NCBI GenBank assembly: GCA_024224995.1
Contig: JAAENB010000323.1
Span: 1-64,000 of the forward strand
Reading direction: 5' to 3'
Length of the DNA: 64,000 nucleotides
From: a bacterium
GTDB taxonomy: Bacteria > Spirochaetota > UBA4802 > UBA5550
Shown: piece after piece, positions 63,097 to 64,000 of the stretch
Position numbering within the stretch: the first letter of the stretch is position 1
Layout of the letters: every line of letters begins with the position of its first letter
Notes under the pieces: model-generated
Databases searched by the model: none
Seen by the model: the letters and a program-made list of their open reading frames with translations, nothing else
Told to the model about the DNA's origin: nothing
Position numbers and translations under genes: made by a program

Positions 63097-64000
63097 TTAC
63101 TGCGGTCCGTACTTTCTAAACCGTACTTTTGAGAAAAGTCGATAGCCCCAGTACATTGACTGATTATCGCTGTCAACAAGAAGCCAGGTCAGGTTTGTGT
63201 TCCAGGTGGTTAGTTCGTCTTCAAGAGAAACTTTCCACTGACGGTCTCCATCTTCGGAAAAATAATAGCACTCTTTTCCGCTTATGGAAGCATATACACC
63301 GTTTATACTATTGGTAGCCAAACGATAGCCCAGGAATTCACCTAAGCCCGTTGTGGCGTCTCCTCTACCTTTCCAGAGACGTTTTCCGCTCTCGCTTATT
63401 TTAAGAACCTGGGGATAAGAATTTCCCAGTCCTTTGGGAAGTGGGAAGGGAGTGAGAATTGGAACAATCGCGTAAATAAGGTACGTTACGCCGCCAACGA
63501 TTACATTGTCATTGCCGTCAACGATAACTTTTTGTCCAAGACCTGAAGTAGTCATGGCAACCCCTTCGGGCCAGTAATCGTATTTCCATACCTGGTTCCC
63601 GTCAGAGTCAAATTTAAAAGTAGTTATGGTATGGCGGGTGATGAGCTTTCGCTCCGAGCCGGTGATGATAACGTTTCCTTTGCTGTCCAGGGTTATATCG
63701 GATATATAATTATCATTTTCATTAATACGTTTTTCCCAGAGCAGAGAACCGTCAATGCCGGAGTATTTCATTATAACATAATCACTTTGCTGATTTGTTG
63801 CCAGTACAATATCATCATTGCTGTCTACCATGACTTTTCTTATCTTGGTATTAAAATCGAGCTGACCAACATCTTTAATTGCACTCCAGACCAGGGCACC
63901 GGTGGAATCATATTTGACTATTTGAAATTTTTCATTCCCCGTACCTGCCACAATCGCACTGCCGTTGGAATCAACCGCGATCTCTCCTGGGAAGGCTTCC
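63097..64000 (-). CDS. SBBP/propeller-like repeat protein, partial (continues beyond the right edge)
   Basis: The C-terminal 301 residues of a gene whose 5' part lies past base 64000; the frame is open to the edge ('EAFPGEIAVDSNGSAIVAG'). It is built of about 45- to 50-residue beta repeats with the recurring phrase 'D(S/G)xG/DN(D)xVx(L/V)(G/T)' then 'KFDSDGNQVWKY' and 'KYSGIDGSLLWEKRI'. This matches SBBP or PQQ-type propeller repeats of secreted proteins. The function is unknown. Confidence 0.65.
   Translation of the reverse strand, partial: EAFPGEIAVDSNGSAIVAGTGNEKFQIVKYDSTGALVWSAIKDVGQLDFNTKIRKVMVDSNDDIVLATNQQSDYVIMKYSGIDGSLLWEKRINENDNYISDITLDSKGNVIITGSERKLITRHTITTFKFDSDGNQVWKYDYWPEGVAMTTSGLGQKVIVDGNDNVIVGGVTYLIYAIVPILTPFPLPKGLGNSYPQVLKISESGKRLWKGRGDATTGLGEFLGYRLATNSINGVYASISGKECYYFSEDGDRQWKVSLEDELTTWNTNLTWLLVDSDNQSMYWGYRLFSKVRFRKYGPQ

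Overview
The window comes from a bacterial chromosome. It is moderately AT-rich and densely coded on both strands, with Shine-Dalgarno sites in front of most genes. A diderm (Gram-negative-type) cell is indicated by several lipobox proteins, an RND/MMPL exporter paired with an outer-membrane lipoprotein-sorting (LolA-like) protein, and PlsB/PlsC acyltransferases. A siroheme sulfite reductase with its own ferredoxin domain, a [4Fe-4S] APS reductase and a BcrAD/HgdB-type activase suggest an anaerobic or microaerophilic life. CheD, HDOD, STAS, PilZ-like and receiver domains indicate a motile, signalling-rich organism. I cannot name the phylum from sequence alone; Spirochaetota or an FCB-type phylum would fit, with low confidence.

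Layout. 1-5.3 kb: the tail of an Rpn-type nuclease gene, an unrecognised protein and a giant DUF2339 membrane protein. 5.4-14.5 kb: an Rrf2 regulator with cysK, then a sulfate-assimilation and homocysteine operon. The operon encodes a ThiS-like carrier ending Gly-Gly-Gly-Ala, MetY, an E1-like adenylyltransferase, a JAMM protease, sulfite reductase, a TusA-like protein, a DUF2061 protein, APS reductase, CysD and CysN. CysN carries a decayed APS-kinase domain. The set matches the protein-thiocarboxylate (HcyS/HcyD/HcyF) route of homocysteine synthesis. Two related Rrf2-type operators lie in front of the regulator gene and in front of the carrier gene.

14.6-21.8 kb: an anti-sigma-type ATPase, yebC-ruvC, a secreted TPR protein with a poly-G tract near its start, a membrane protein with a degenerate spermidine-synthase-like domain and TPRs, and a small membrane protein.

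21.9-39.0 kb is the most unusual part. Two convergent paralogues each fuse a PilZ-like domain, a complete HMG-CoA reductase and an APH/choline-kinase-like domain. One ends a minus-strand operon that also encodes a UbiA-type prenyltransferase, an OleC-like acyl-AMP ligase, a rifampin-phosphotransferase-like dikinase without a PEP-synthase barrel, and a fusion of a CDP-alcohol phosphatidyltransferase with a CDP-archaeol-synthase (CarS)-like domain. A GNAT protein and an MMPL exporter with its LolA-like partner flank it. The genes suggest a route: isoprenoid or other lipid alcohol, then phosphorylation, CTP activation, head-group transfer and export. The product is unknown.

39-64 kb: STAS protein, MoxR/VWA pair, TPR protein with an Mrr-like C-terminus, lipoproteins, MBL hydrolase, cheD-HDOD-zinc ribbon, a YadA-head-like lipoprotein, a methyltransferase, ruvA, an NSS transporter, a receiver-histidine kinase hybrid, plsC, plsB, a four-part acyl-CoA dehydratase activase, and a repeat protein running off the right edge. 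No rRNA, tRNA, CRISPR array or intact transposon was seen.
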